A stretch of DNA of 64,000 nucleotides from Antedon mediterranea (Eukaryota > Echinodermata > Crinoidea > Comatulida > Antedonidae), in the NCBI RefSeq assembly GCF_964355755.1, contig NC_092673.1, forward strand, positions 7,137,001 to 7,201,000, given 5' to 3'. A program made the translations under genes and the position numbers. The notes beneath the pieces are model-generated. The model worked only from the letters and a program-made list of their open reading frames with translations, did not search any database and was not told where the DNA came from. How positions within the stretch are numbered: the stretch's first letter is position 1; every line of letters begins with the position of its first letter. Positions 11,188 through 23,239 of the stretch are shown here, piece by piece.

Positions 11188-13564
11188 CGCCAACTACAAA
11201 TGAGGGAAATCTCACCCTGGTTCTGCACCATACATTGTGCCGTCCTAAAATGAATTGCAAACAATAAGAAGAATAGTTAGCATGGATAGTCTATATGGTA
11301 AAGCCCTATCATTACGGTAGTTTTTAAAAAGTGTAGGCCTAAATATACTGATACTACTAATACAATGTTGAAATGAGCTGCAGCCAAGCTTAATATCCCA
11401 CACCTCTATCGCGTATTTATGCAAATATTTATGTAAATAACAAGCGTTTATCTAAATTTTTATTTTATTTATTTATTTTTTATTCATTTTTGTTTTATAT
11501 TTAGGCCTAGCCAATTTTAGCACCAAGTATATTAATCATACTGTCAAATTTTAGAATTTGATCACCAAATATATTCTTATGGCGGATCCAGAATTTTGCA
11601 ATACGGAGTCTAGGACCTAAACAATTTTCGTTCTGAGTTAACTTAAGTGTATGCCTACAGTTCATTTTTGTTAAGTGCGGGGCGGGTGGTCCGGGTCTCC
11701 CCACTCCCTTTCCCACTTCTTTTGGTTTTACACGTTTAAATTAAATTTCTAAATCTGAATATGCCAAACTTTATGTCACCAGTTCTCTATGATATATAAT
11801 TAGTAATTCGAATTACAAATGTTTGCTGCTAGGGCATTGCGGTGACGCGCAGATTTAAGATGGGATGAAGGATACATGACAAGATACTGAAAGACTGCAC
11901 GCAATCGTGACTCAGTGAATGAAAAAAGGATAGCAGAGCCAGTGGCATGGAGCCAAGTCAAAGATAACGATCAAGTCGGAAGTCGAGTAATTTATTAAGG
12001 GTTTCTCTTGATGTTCGCTTAAAATATATTACGTATGCAGTATTAAGCACGATATCAACGACGTGTTGATTATGTCATGTTTGTGATTTAATTCAATTAT
12101 TGGTTGTTAGACATTATCTATATATCTTTATATATATTCAGTTTTAATAAAAACAAATTGTAAATAATAATTTGTCATATTTAATAAACATATTATAAAT
12201 AGCAATAAGTATTTATTTTATTATTATTGTATAAATGTTTATTCTAATCGTAGCGATATTGCGGTAACAACAACAGAAAAATAAATAAAACGCTCACAAA
12301 ATTCATTGAATGAATTTCGACTACCAGTTTGTTCGGACCAAAATTTTCTACTCCATTTACCAAAAACCAAGCTTATAACCAATCACAAGTGACAGTTCTG
12401 CACTTTATTTTTGCCGTATTAAAGTATGCGTATAAAGTTCTTAGATGATAAAGATTAAGATGGGACTTGAGTAGAATTATGCTGAGGTAGGCAATTCTAA
12501 GAAGAGACAGCAGGAACTAAAATTATTTTTGGCAATAATATTTGGAGTTAACACACCGAACAACTAATGTGTTTTAATCAAACGCGGGGGCATGTGATAT
12601 TACCATTTTACTCAGCAATGTCATTTTGCAAAACCGATCAAGTTGTGTATAAATATTTGTATATAAGTTATTACCTGTAAGCCTGTAAATAATTGAATTC
12701 GCCTGTATGAATTCAATTCTACTTATTACGCATTAAGGTAGATGTTGTTGTGAATGATACACCTTTGGTTATACAGTATATAATAACGAAAGTATTTCTC
12801 TTATTTTTTTTAAAAATTTATTTCGGTATATAAAACATTACAAAAAGCAGAACAAGTCTGAAATTATTGTAGCGCAATATATATATATCCAACTAGCTGA
12901 CTAAATCTCCAATGCAATGGCCTGTTTATGCGTACAAAGAATGATACAGTATTGGTAGGCATACTTTAGGGGGAACAGTTTCTATTTTCGCACCGCTCCT
13001 TTAGATAATCTGAGAACGGAATCATTAGGAAACAGTTGCCATGCGGTAGCTTATTGTTTATGAAAAAATGGGTATTTGGAAACGTGGACTGGGCATGCTC
13101 AAACCCAAAAGCACGTCTTGGAGAATAGAGTCTATAAACAATTTTTTAACGTAGGCATTTATCATTGAATAATGGTAACTTCATTCTTCTATGGTAAATA
13201 GTTTAGTGAATTGTGTGTGTATATCCTGGGTGTGTATAGGCCTAGATGAAGAATTGCTTGATTATTAGTAAGTACGGTACGTTTGCCGGCAGCTGTACTA
13301 TATCTGACCCTAACTCGACCTCTGATTGTTAAACAAATAAAATTGATCACTATTTATTAAATTATTAAAAAGAATATCAATTAAAAAAACATTATTTAAT
13401 GACAAAAAAGCAATAATTAAACTAAATTATTTCTTGCCACCATGTGAGTGGACGGTACTTACTCAACGGACCTATATAGTAAATTAAAAGTTGTCAAAAG
13501 ACAATACGTAGGCCTATAATAATTCATGTTTGTACAGAATTACGGTTGCAGTTTTGAAAAATTA
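11188..13564. other. Non-coding stretch; no gene recognised
   Basis: AT-rich DNA with frequent stops in all frames. TAGGCCT motifs occur near 11337, 11504, 13241 and 13510. There is a 10-bp perfect hairpin AATTGAATTC...GAATTCAATT at about 12692-12719. Confidence 0.5.
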
Positions 13565-13803
13565 TGTTACAATACAGCCCTTGTCTAGACACATTTTTTA
13601 ATTTGCACAGAAGTGTATCTTTCAAATAATTGTGTTCACAGAATTTTATATTTGAAATAATTCTGTGAACAGAATGTTTTCCTTCAAATAGTCCAGAGAA
13701 TTACTTCAAAGTAAAAATTATGTGTAATTTATTTTCAAACTACAGTACATAATTAGTGTGCAAAGTAAAAAATTGTGTCTACACAATGGCTGTATTGTGA
13801 CAT
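13565..13803. mobile_element. MITE-like element with about 45-bp TIRs
   Basis: The left end reads TGTTACAATACAGCCC then TTGTCTAGACACATTTTTTA; the right end reverse-complemented reads TGTCACAATACAGCCA then TTGTGTAGACACAATTTTTT. The arms match for about 45 bases with few differences. An internal pair, TGTTCACAGAATT and AATTCTGTGAACA, adds a second stem. No coding capacity. Confidence 0.75.
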
Positions 13804-14012
13804 AAGTATACATGTCTCAAACGGCGCCCCCGTACAGAATACGTCTGTCAATATAGAATCCATAGCGTGCACTATTTATTAACCGGTGGACAAATGTCTC
13901 CCTTGAGCTGGGACTCCAGTCTCTGAACCATGCTTTAAGACTTCAATCGGAAATCAGTTGATGAAATAAATCTAGCGTGGACATTCGAACGAGACGGGTA
14001 TACTCCGAGTCA

Positions 14013-14046
14013 ATGTCCAGAATAATTCACACCGCAGAGGCTCCCC
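14013..14046 (+). other. Candidate short first coding exon
   Basis: ATG at 14013 opens 11 codons (MSRIIHTAEAP) plus one base, ending at a consensus donor CCCC|GTGAGTAT at 14047. This is the same phase and nearly the same donor context (CCCGTGAGTAT) as the better candidate at 62059-62125. Two tiny upstream frames (ATGCTTTAA and ATGAAATAA) precede it. A frame this short is weak evidence; it could be chance. Confidence 0.2.
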
Positions 14047-14460
14047 GTGAGTATATTCCAATTAAAACTATTAAATTGATTGCGTGTATCATGTTAGAGT
14101 TAATTTCTTATTAATTCGTTTCCGTCCCTTATGCGGTGCGTTTAAAATAAAATAAAATAAAACAAATAATTCTTCTTTCGCCTTGTTAAATAAAGGAATA
14201 AATATATTACGGTTTGTTATCGTATCATATGTTCACTATCGGGAATATTTTAGAAAAATGACTTAGTGTTAACATGGACCAAGCGTTTATATCATATTCT
14301 GTGGAAACGTACATTATGGAAGGAAATATTAATCATGCCATCATAATTTAATGTTCAATGTTCATGTTTATATGATTTGTATGTACCTAAATACCTGGAC
14401 TTTGTCAAAACAATCATAAACCTCAACTGTCGATTGCCATTGGCCAACTCGATTGATTAC

Positions 14461-14549
14461 AGCTTGGTTTCCACTGTACGCACAGCCGAGTTGACCAATG
14501 ACAAACGACTGTTCGGATAATCCATCGCTTGTTCTAGTGGGAATCAAGT
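14461..14549. mobile_element. MITE-like element (TTGGTTCCCAC family), short derivative
   Basis: The left end CTTGGTTTCCACTGTACGC and right end CTAGTGGGAATCAAG are inverted. Inside are GTTGACCAATGACAAACGAC and GTTCGGATAATCCATCGCTT, matching the centre of the copy at 15747-15910 with both flanking blocks deleted. Confidence 0.65.
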
Positions 14550-15746
14550 ATGCATACTTTATATAAATAGATAGAAAAATAGTTCATATACTTGAAATTG
14601 GCTATAATTTAGTTGTAAAATCTCTAACGACAGTTCAAATTAGACAATATCTGTTGATGTTGTTTTAAAAGAATTACTCGCATTTATTCGATTTATAATA
14701 AAGTTTTTAAAATAGTCCCCGAAGAATACTTTTGCAGTCATTTAGCCTAAACGCAATAATATGAATCATGATATATATAAATTAGTCTTAAAATCATTTC
14801 CGATCGTGAGCTACGTATTTAGTGATGAATTGAGTTTGTATACCTTCATTTCGTTCATTCATTAACTTATTTAGCGTGATTACACAGCTTTTGCAGCATA
14901 GCGTGCTATCCAACTTCCGTTATGTCGTAGAGTAGTAGACAGCACAGAACATCCGCACCCCGGGATAAAGAGTATGGGGGATCTATCAATTTTGCATTTG
15001 AGTGATAATTTGTTACAAAAATTGTATCCATTGACTCCTACGTAATAAACAGTTATATACGGGTTGTTCACACCCGTTAATTCGTTAAAAAGGTGTGTCG
15101 GTACGTTGAAAGGTGGATGGAAACCGAATATTTCTAAATGTCCGACACATTCCTGGAGGATCGCCGTATATTTAACAATATTACATTACACGGTTGCGGT
15201 GAATCTATTGTATATAAAAATATTTTTAAGTAGGTCTACGTTTTTCATTTGTGTGTTCGAGCATCTTCTGCAACAATTTACATCGTAAAACGCTGAAACT
15301 GACCAATCATACCCATTCAAAACTTTATGGTGGCGTTTAAATCTATATGCAGTTAAAATATGCTAAAACCGATATAACGAAATGTAATGCGAGTGTACGT
15401 TTGTTGATTAATGAAAAGACAAGATATATCTTGTTACACAGAGTGACATCCCGCATGGTAAGTTTTAATATATTAATAAAGGCACATTTATATATATATC
15501 ATTACTACATCTGAAACACAACGTATACAGTAGGCCTAATAATAAAATAGCATTTAAAGTATTGGGAGAATCCTAATACTTTAAAAACAAAATAAATTAA
15601 TTAAAATATTTATTATAATAGTGTATAACTAATTAAAAATTTTTTTTGATAACTCGTTTATGATGCGCTTTATTAACGTTTTGAATACGCAACAATGCGT
15701 TTTATCATTAAGCTTAATAATAACATTTCGGATTGGTCAAATCACT
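14550..15746. other. Non-coding stretch; no gene recognised
   Basis: Short open frames occur on both strands between 14880 and 15288 but show no family resemblance, splice context or codon signal. A TAGGCCTA motif lies near 15533. Confidence 0.45.
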
Positions 15747-15910
15747 AAAGGTTGGTTCCCACTCTAGAACGCAACGCAAGGACGTAAAGGCAACGCAACC
15801 GACTTGACCAATGACAAGCGATAGTTCGGATAATCCATTGCTTGTGGTTGGTTAAGTTATTTACGTTGCGCTTACGTCATTGCGTTACGTCCTAGTGGGA
15901 ACCAATCTTT
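15747..15910. mobile_element. MITE-like element (TTGGTTCCCAC family), best copy
   Basis: Inverted ends are AAAGGTTGGTTCCCACTCTAG-like on the left and, reverse-complemented, AAAGATTGGTTCCCACTAGG on the right. The inner blocks ACGCAACGCAAGGACGTAA and TTACGTCATTGCGTTACGTC are also inverted. The centre carries GACCAATGACAAGCG and GCTTGTGGTTGGT, an inverted pair of CCAAT-like boxes. At 164 bp it is the most complete of four copies (11050, 14461, 15747, 19650), with a lone end near 21640. Confidence 0.8.
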
Positions 15911-16625
15911 CGTTGCCCTTACGTCCTTGAGTTGTGAGAATGAAACTATTTTTAGAATGCGTTCTATTACTATTTTTGATACGGTATTAGGCCTAGGCGT
16001 TTTTGTTTTTTTTATGTGTTATATTACCGTTTTTACGCGTTTTGTATTGTTAAAATGCGTTTTATTACCGATTAGGCATAATCAATCTACATTGCAGACG
16101 CACATCAATTATACAATTAAAACTGCAGATTGAACGAAATGAATAGTAATTTAAGGGTAACATTTCAATTGTCTTTCTAGTTTAAGTTTCTATTAATATT
16201 ATGCAATTAGAGGAATTTCCATAATCTGCAATGAGAAGTTCGTCGATCCGGATATCCTTGATTTCAAGTGTCAATAGGCGTTCCGTCTGTTTAATTTCAT
16301 AACGATTTTACTACTTAAAAAGTACTTGACTTAAAATCAACGTAATAACGATTTAGGTATAAAAAGTACAACATAGGTTTAAGTACATTGTTGGTTCCAT
16401 ATTGTCATCACCGTATTATCAGGAGGAATGTGTATTATGTTATTTCATTTTATTGTTGATTTTAAATGACATGCGAGTTTGTTACTATATGGTAATTTAT
16501 TATTATTTGCACAAGGTCATTGCTAATCTTATAAATCATATATCACAAACGTACAATAGAAATAATAAGCTGCGTATGTGCGTGATGTAAACGAACGTTG
16601 GCCAAGTTGAATATTATGCCTACAC

Positions 16626-16707
16626 CACTGTAAAAATAGTGTTTATCTATTTTGTACCCTTGTGGAAAAAGTTGGTACAAAAAACACGAAACACTAATTT
16701 TACAGTG
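16626..16707. mobile_element. 82-bp foldback MITE (CACTGTAAAA ends)
   Basis: CACTGTAAAAATAGTGTTT on the left pairs with AAACACTAATTTTACAGTG on the right. The stem continues to TTGTACC and GGTACAA around a loop of about 15 bases. No coding capacity. Confidence 0.7.
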
Positions 16708-16999
16708 TAGTGAGTGTGGGGTAGGCTATAATATACTATTACCATCAGGACTAGAAGGCGATATAAGCAGTTTACATCAATTTGTCCTTCAAATGAGATA
16801 TGAAATATCGTAGATATAAAACATGACTACTGTGTTTTCAATATGAAATATAAGATTTGTAATGGAACATTGAAAAAATGGAAAATTTAAAAAGTCATTG
16901 TTGAAAAGACAAACATCGTTTTTTAATAACCATTCAAATATTTAAATTCGAATATATTCATCTCTTTTTTATTCTCTTTTTTTAAATCAATTGTTATCG

Positions 17000-17145
17000 T
17001 CTTTTTTATTTAGGCCTATATTTTACGTAATTGTATTTTTTTTAAATGTAAATGGAGGTAAAGGTGTTTTTATAACATCGAAATCATTTTATGTACATAC
17101 AGTGTATAATAAAAGTGGGACGAATCCACACAATACAAAAAAAAA
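17000..17145 (+). mobile_element. Retroposon 3' end with A-tail
   Basis: The terminal AATAAAAGTGGGACGAATCC then ACACAATACAAAAAAAAA matches the last 40 bases of the retroposon at 30467-30760 (AATAAAAGTGGGTCGATCC then TACATAAGACAAAAAAA). Only the 3' end is recognisable; the 5' boundary is a guess. Confidence 0.45.
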
Positions 17146-18257
17146 TCTCTTTTAGGAAAAAACATACCGTAATAAAATACACATTTGATCTGAAATCCAT
17201 AAAGTCCATAGCAAACAAAAATTAAAATGGTTTTATCAAATTAAATAAAATATTAAGATCATTGTCCAATAATAGACCAATTTTGGTTTGTAAAAGTAAA
17301 ACAATGGTTTATAGGACAGAATAAGTAGTGTGTCGGAATTTAGTAATTTAGTTCGCGGAGTAAAACAACAGTAATTAGTGGTTTTGTTTCAAATGCGCAA
17401 CAGTCGTGTAGGCTCGAACAGTTAAACGTGCAATAGAACCATTAAATAGTATACAAATAATGAATGTTTATGAGTGCGATTGTACAAATAATCTCATGAG
17501 GTGAAAGATGAATTTTTTTGTACCATCACAGTTCCGTAGAACTGCTGCTATTATATTTCACGCATGTTTTTTTTTCGTACGCGAGAAGATTTTTTCGTAC
17601 AGGAAAACTTTTTTTTTTAAAGTGCTATTACACGATCGTGTAGAAGTTTACCCCGGTGTGTAATATATTCATGTTAGCAACACAGTGCACTAGTACACGA
17701 GCCACTGTCACGCACAGCCACTCTTCATAACTGTGCCCTCTGGGAGAACAGTCTCTGACCAGTGTAAAGAATAAATAAATAATAATAATAATAAATTAAA
17801 TACTACGTACTATCGCACGCAATGTGAAGACCCACAATCGTTCAATCAAACGGTAATGTATGGAGTTAGATGCTTAAGCCAATGAGAAATGTATTTATTG
17901 AAGATATAAATAATACCGGTAACACATGGTTAATTTCCATGAAATACCGTACTATAAAAAAAATAGTTCGAATCAGAATTACTTTTTTATCATGTATACG
18001 TGTGTTTGTATAAGTGCTTTTCGGAAATAGAATGTTGGATATTGTCCAATGCTTACTCTGATATGATATAATCAATTTAAATATTGCGCGCACTTTTTTA
18101 TTTTCTTATTTAGGCCTATTTTATAGACAAGAAAAAAGGGAAAGTATAACAAAATGTGAATAGTTATGGTACTAATGCTTTACTCTGAAAGCCAATAATT
18201 ACCATATTTAGTCGATTTATTTCCCTTTCTATTTCTATGTTTTAATAGTGAATTGTA
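17146..18257. other. Non-coding stretch; no gene recognised
   Basis: Nothing exon-like is seen. A short (AAT)n run lies near 17777-17793, and TAGGCCTA near 18113. Confidence 0.45.
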
Positions 18258-18330
18258 AGCCTATCAAGATTCAAGATTACTTTATTGTCAAAAATATATA
18301 ATTTGAAATTTGTCTTTCTCAAAGATAGCC
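18258..18330 (-). mobile_element. LINE 3'-end-like tail
   Basis: On the minus strand it reads GACAATAAAGTAATCTTGAA then TCTTGATAGG. That is a poly(A)-signal-like end followed by a short tandem TCTTGAA tail, as seen at the 3' ends of CR1-like non-LTR elements. No coding sequence remains, and the upstream extent towards 18480 is uncertain. Confidence 0.4.
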
Positions 18331-18644
18331 TAAGGCAACAAACAGAAAATATATATTGATGAAATTATATATTTCTAATTCTTTATAAATGTAAATTTTG
18401 TTACATGAGATCTGTGAGACAACTCATGAGACAAATGTTAAAATAAATATAAAATAAAAAAAGAAATTGGTCTACAAAAACAAAATAAGAATAAAACACT
18501 AGTAATTTCGGTTGCAAAAAAAGAGGTATTTTTATTGCAATTATTTATATAATAATACACTGAAATCTAAAAAAAAGAAAAAAAAAACATAATAGGAATA
18601 ATATACAATTTGCTCAAAACGAGACAAATACTTCAAAATATATC

Positions 18645-18992
18645 AAAGATGTATTGTCTCCCAAAAACATGAAAAATGAAGATTAATCAGACTTTGAATA
18701 TGTTATTTTGTAGTTTTAATAAAGTTAAAAGTAAACTTCCGTAGAAAAAAAAATGAAAAAAAAATATTGTTTTCACTCATAAAATGACAAAATAAATGGT
18801 AACATTTCACCAAAAACCATTGGCTGGCAGCCAATTTGACCATTTTTTGCTTTAAATTACAGTTTTATCAGGTACGGTAGGCCTAAATACATTTTTTTTC
18901 GATCCTATTTTTGGTCAAAGTGGATAATTATTATGTGACATTAAAATGGCATATTCAACACAAAAAAATGTTCAGGGGAACAATACATCTTT
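18645..18992 (+). mobile_element. MITE-like element (AAAGATGTATTG family), best copy
   Basis: The ends are inverted: AAAGATGTATTGTCTCCC on the left and GGGGAACAATACATCTTT on the right. The inner blocks AAGATTAATCAGACTTTGAA and TGTGACATTAAAATGGCATA recur in the copies at 3836, 6379, 10443 and 46460. At 348 bp it is non-coding. An inner palindrome-like segment (CATTGGCTGGCAGCCAAT) and a TAGGCCTA lie inside. Confidence 0.75.
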
Positions 18993-19484
18993 AACTAATT
19001 TAAGGAGGAAAGTATCAAGAATTAAATGAAAATATAAATCTATATTAATATTATCTTTTTTTAATACATTTACGGTACCTTATGGAATCAAACTAATTAT
19101 GCATTTCAATAAAACATAATGGTTTGTTTGTAGATAAGCGGCAACTAAATAATATCTTTATAAATCATACAAGATGAATCGGTATTGTATTTGTATATTA
19201 AATGCATGATTTAAACGGATGATTTGTGTGGGTTTCATTGTGGTCTCGTGGGTTACGTGTGCCCATGACTCCCACACGCTCTTTGTCGGCTTCCTGTTTT
19301 TATGTCTTTTAAATTAACAAATAAAAAAACCGCTTACATAAAATGTTACATTATCGAAAGCAATGGACTTAATCAAAATGTCTTCCCTTTGAATTAATTT
19401 GTTTTTATTTATTTATCTGATATTTTTATACGGTACTGCATACCGTAACAAAAGTATAGAGTAAATATAGTAGAACACTTTCCT

Positions 19485-19600
19485 TGCGAGGCATCAGTTC
19501 AGGAGAGGAAACACCCCTACCCCTATCCCTATCACTTTCCCCCGTGAAACGAACGAGGGGAAACATGTTTTAATACGATATATGGTCAACCACGGGGCAC
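19485..19600. repeat. Degraded dispersed repeat (GTGAAACGAA family)
   Basis: It contains ACACCCCTACCCCTATCCCT, then CACTTTCCCCCGTGAAACGA then ACGAGGGGAAA. The same order (CCCTATTCAGGGGACACTTT, CGTGAAACGAAG, TGGAAAAT) appears at 51655-51850, where it is best preserved. Relics also lie at 22985, 49228, 52785, 57005 and 60010. Confidence 0.5.
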
Positions 19601-19649
19601 CTTAAATTATGGGGGACACTTTCGAAGGAATCAAATATTTAGTAATATA

Positions 19650-19807
19650 GCTTAATTCACTAGGGACGCAACAAAAAGACGTAAGTGCAATGCAAGCGAA
19701 TTGACCAATGACAAGCGACATTTCGAATCTTACTCTGCTTGTGATTAGTCATCTCACTTGCGTCGTATCTACGTCCTTGCGTTAAATTCTAGTGGAAACC
19801 CAGCTTT
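19650..19807. mobile_element. MITE-like element (TTGGTTCCCAC family)
   Basis: The order is CTAGGGACGCAAC, GACGTAAGTGCAATGCAAGC, GACCAATGACAAGCGACA, GCTTGTGATTAGTCA, TTGCGTC...ACGTCCTTGCG, CTAGTGGAAACCCAGCTTT. It parallels the 15747-15910 copy; its left terminus is lost. Confidence 0.65.
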
Positions 19808-20188
19808 AGGCAGTATAACTGTTATACATCACATAATTATTACAAAACATAGGCGCACATCAGTTCATTGTACTTTCACATACCGTAATACAAAAAAAAA
19901 GATCCTAACAAACTGTACAGGAAATTACTCGAAGTTTCTATATAGATGTCACCAACAATTCCTTGGTGATTCAATAAGTGGGTGTAGATACACGCAACCA
20001 TACGACCTTATTAATTGTTTCACAGTACTGTATTTTATTTACCGTGTAAGTATTCTGGATAGCCTAGGAAATCATCCGGATTCTTTGATCATATAATATT
20101 ATTAAATAAGGTAACTTTTTCAGAAAAATTAAGCTGAATCAGTTGAAAAAATAAAACATAATTATATGTATAAAATTATATTATGACA

Positions 20189-20350
20189 AAGTCGAATGCG
20201 CATGCTCATAATAGAAATCGTACCGGAAGAGCGTATTTCCAGGCGCGCGTGTACCGGAAACGCGTCTGCGCTCGGTTGCTATTAGCATATCGGAAGTGCG
20301 TATAACCGGACGCGTGTGTGTATAATTACGCACCTGCGCAGAGCACGTCT
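20189..20350. promoter_or_regulatory. CpG-rich cluster with ETS-like motifs
   Basis: A dense run of CpG in AT-rich DNA: TGCGCATGCTC (NRF1-like), then ACCGGAAG, ACCGGAAACGCG and TCGGAAGTGCG spaced about 30-45 bp apart (ETS-type GGAA cores), then TGCGCAGAGCACG. This combination is typical of broad housekeeping promoters in animals. No exon could be tied to it on either strand, so it may be an orphan promoter, an enhancer or a degenerate repeat. Confidence 0.3.
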
Positions 20351-20359
20351 ATACTTTCT

Positions 20360-22100
20360 ATGAAGGCACGTCTACTCTGAAAACGTTCATTCCTCAAATC
20401 AAATCAAATAACGAATGAACACAAACGGATTGCATGTTGCATAGTTTAGAACAAGGCCTATGTCAAGGTTAAAAACTATATTGACAAGTCACCTCTCTTC
20501 CGATGTGTCACTAAAGAAGAATCGATGTATTAGATTCTTGTCAGATTAAATCACCGGTTCTGATTGATAAAATTCCAATTTCAGAATCGCCGACAGCATA
20601 AACTTTGATTTAATTCGTAAATAATTTTGAATTTTGAAAAACTTTTTTAACCATTTAATTGGTTTCGTATCGTTTCGGAGGTAGGGATTATTATTAATTA
20701 TAAACCAACGAAAACTGACCATTATTGATAATAATTACGGTATAAAATGTAATTACTCTTCATCTCATTATTATCTCGTTATTTGGATTTCATTCACAAG
20801 TTTTAACTTTTCAATGTTTGCTATCAAGAAACAAATTTATTTTAGTTTATTTTTTTAAATGTCCACCACATAGTAAAAAGATCATCAGTTTCAAAATAGC
20901 ATTTGAATAAACTGTTTAGTTGTAATGATATTTCCGTATATTTAAAAAATAGATCACTGATTGCCGGAACAAGACAAAAATAAATAAAATTAGTAAGTCA
21001 TATCCTTAATTTTTAATCTAACTAAGTCTTAAAATATATTTCGTGTATGCCGAAAATAAAGTAATATGTAAAAGCAGTCATGAGTATGTTGTCATCATGA
21101 ATGAACTGCCTATGCATACAGTTTGACAACATGCATGAGAACTCTGTGGTTTTTCACTCGGATGTTGCGTGCGAATAGGCAACTTCCCGTATTTGATTTG
21201 GACCTGTGCTTGTCATTGAGAGCCTAGTTGAAGCAATACTTTAGCTATCTTTAGCCGGCAGTAAGCCCCCTACTAACGACACTAACGAACACTGACGCCT
21301 AGCTCAATCCGGGTTTCTGTTTTTGTGTCATTATTTAGCGATGAGTCACGTGTGTTTTTTGAAAAGGGAATCCTTCCTTAAAAATGAAAATAAAAAGACT
21401 CAACGAAATCTACTTTCGCGTAAGCGTGGTTTATACAAAGGTTTTGTTAAAGTAAAAACAAGTTCAATGTACTTTTTAATTTTAGAATAATTGTATCCTT
21501 TGTTTAAATAATAAGGTTTAGAAAATAAAATAGGCCTATATTTTTAATATTTTAATTACAACAGCCTATCCCAGTGCAAGGGATATACCATGAATGTATA
21601 CCTCTTATCACGGTCCCATTCACGCTTCTACTACGGGTAAGTTGGTTCCCACCAAAGCTATCGGTAACTGTGTTGAATGTGTAAGTATATTAAATATTGG
21701 AAAAAATATATATATAGTTTAGTCCTTGGTGAAGGGTATAGGCTAATTAATCTAAAACAAATATTATTAACATGAAAGATAAACAATTTTATATTTGCCA
21801 CAGTTTATTTTACCCACCTCTTCAATTCAAATGTAACTTTGCATGGAAATAAGTAAATTATTTTTAAACATAATGGCTGAGAGCCAAACGAACATTACGC
21901 CAACATCAAAATAATTAGTGTGTCTATCTCGCAATGTGTGAATACAGCGTGCCCTTTACATTTGATACATGTGGACTAAAAACAGTGCCTGTCTAATGTT
22001 GACACGAGCTAACATTCATAAAATGATAGCTTACATTTTATTAGAACACTTGGCTGAAATCGCCAAAAAACATATATATATTTGATAAAAAGAAAGATAT
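20360..22100. other. Non-coding stretch; no gene recognised
   Basis: A 49-codon frame at 21342 (MSHVCFLKRE...) follows a TGAGTCACGTG composite AP-1/E-box motif, but this is within chance for the window. A lone TTGGTTCCCACC end of the MITE family lies near 21642. Confidence 0.4.
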
Positions 22101-22206
22101 AGAAAAAATATTGAAGAAATTGTAAAGCGTTGCTGCCTGGTTCAAATCTGGATCAGACCTGTATGGGTGAATTTCTCATAGATAAATGGCGCCATCATCA
22201 TAATGA

Positions 22207-22390
22207 GTTTAGAACGCATGTCCTCGAGAACTCATCATGTAATTTGGCGGGTGCTTACGCGCTGGTTAGAACGGAAACGCAACATATTATAATTGGCGGG
22301 TTAGCTTACGCGCTGTTTATAACGCATGTCGCCGAGAACCCAACATGTAATTGTCAGGTTAGCTTACGCGCTGGTTAGAACGCATGTGTC
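22207..22390. repeat. Short tandem array, about 57-bp unit, 3.3 copies
   Basis: Units start at about 22207, 22264, 22315 and 22372 with GTTAGAACGCATG, continue CGAGAAC(C)CA(A/T)CATGTAAT, and close with GGCGGGTTAGCTTACGCGCTG. The second unit has a 6-bp deletion. A tRNA-like GGTTCAAATCTGG precedes the array at about 22140. Confidence 0.7.
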
Positions 22391-22984
22391 ATTTACGAAG
22401 ACAAAATTAAAATATGTTTGATAATTTTTAATTAATTAGATTTCTTCCGAATATGATTATTATTAGGATATCAATAATAGTACTATAGAGCAACGTTTTG
22501 AAAAGTTTAAAGCGCATGATGTTTTGAAGTTACACAACATTTTATTATTATCTAATTTAGCACGATTGGATCATCGTCGAATTAATCAATTTTGGCGGGA
22601 AGAAGACATGTTTCCGATTTTCAACAGCTGTTTTTGGTCCGGTCTATGTTGGCACAGGAAGAACGACATCGTTTTGGAGCACATGTGTCAATTCTGCATC
22701 TAAAATCACGTAAAATATAACTCGATTATTTCTAATTACTGCGTCAACAATATCAGATATAAATAACTGATAATATAAACAATTAAACATATAAGGAAAT
22801 GTATTATAACTGTAAGAAACGTTTTGTGACATCAGTCAAGCCGAGTAAACCTTCTTAAATATTAATTTGTTTGATAAATTATATTTTTCTGTTTTGATAT
22901 TAGTTACCACTTGCTTGTTGTTAGAACTATATAATAGAAAACAACAAAGTGTCTCCTTAATACAATATTCTCCTGAATATAGTG

Positions 22985-23225
22985 GTTAGCCGTAGTGGTA
23001 AATAAGGACACATCCTTTGAAACACCCTCCATTAAAGGGACATCCCCATTAAAGGATACTTTGTTGAAACGAATTCGGTGAAACCCGTTAAACCCGTGAA
23101 AAGAACGAATAGATGTTTTAACACTAATGTAAAATCCTATTGAGGGGACATCCCCATTAACTACTGTATATTTTCCTTGTTCATTTCACCTTCAACATGG
23201 GTGTTCCAAAGGAGGTATCCTACTG
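22985..23225. repeat. Degraded dispersed repeat (GTGAAACGAA family)
   Basis: Repeated GGGACATCCCCATTAA-like blocks (near 23035 and 23145), GTGAAACCCGTTAAACCCGTGAAAAGAACGAA (described in parts) and GGTGTTCCAAAGGAGGTATCC. These have the same theme as 51655 and 52785. Confidence 0.45.
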
Positions 23226-23239
23226 TACTACATAACTTC

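Noticed and set aside
12757-12805. CTTTGGTTAT...ATAACGAAAG hairpin resembling miR-9
   Set aside because: Only the seed-proximal part matches; the CTAGCTGTATGA half and the normal loop are missing, so a microRNA gene is not supported.
17950-17975. GTTCGAATCAG resembling a tRNA B box
   Set aside because: No A box or cloverleaf can be drawn upstream.
21342-21488. 49-codon ORF after a TGAGTCACGTG motif
   Set aside because: Length is within chance, no family similarity, no conserved splice context.
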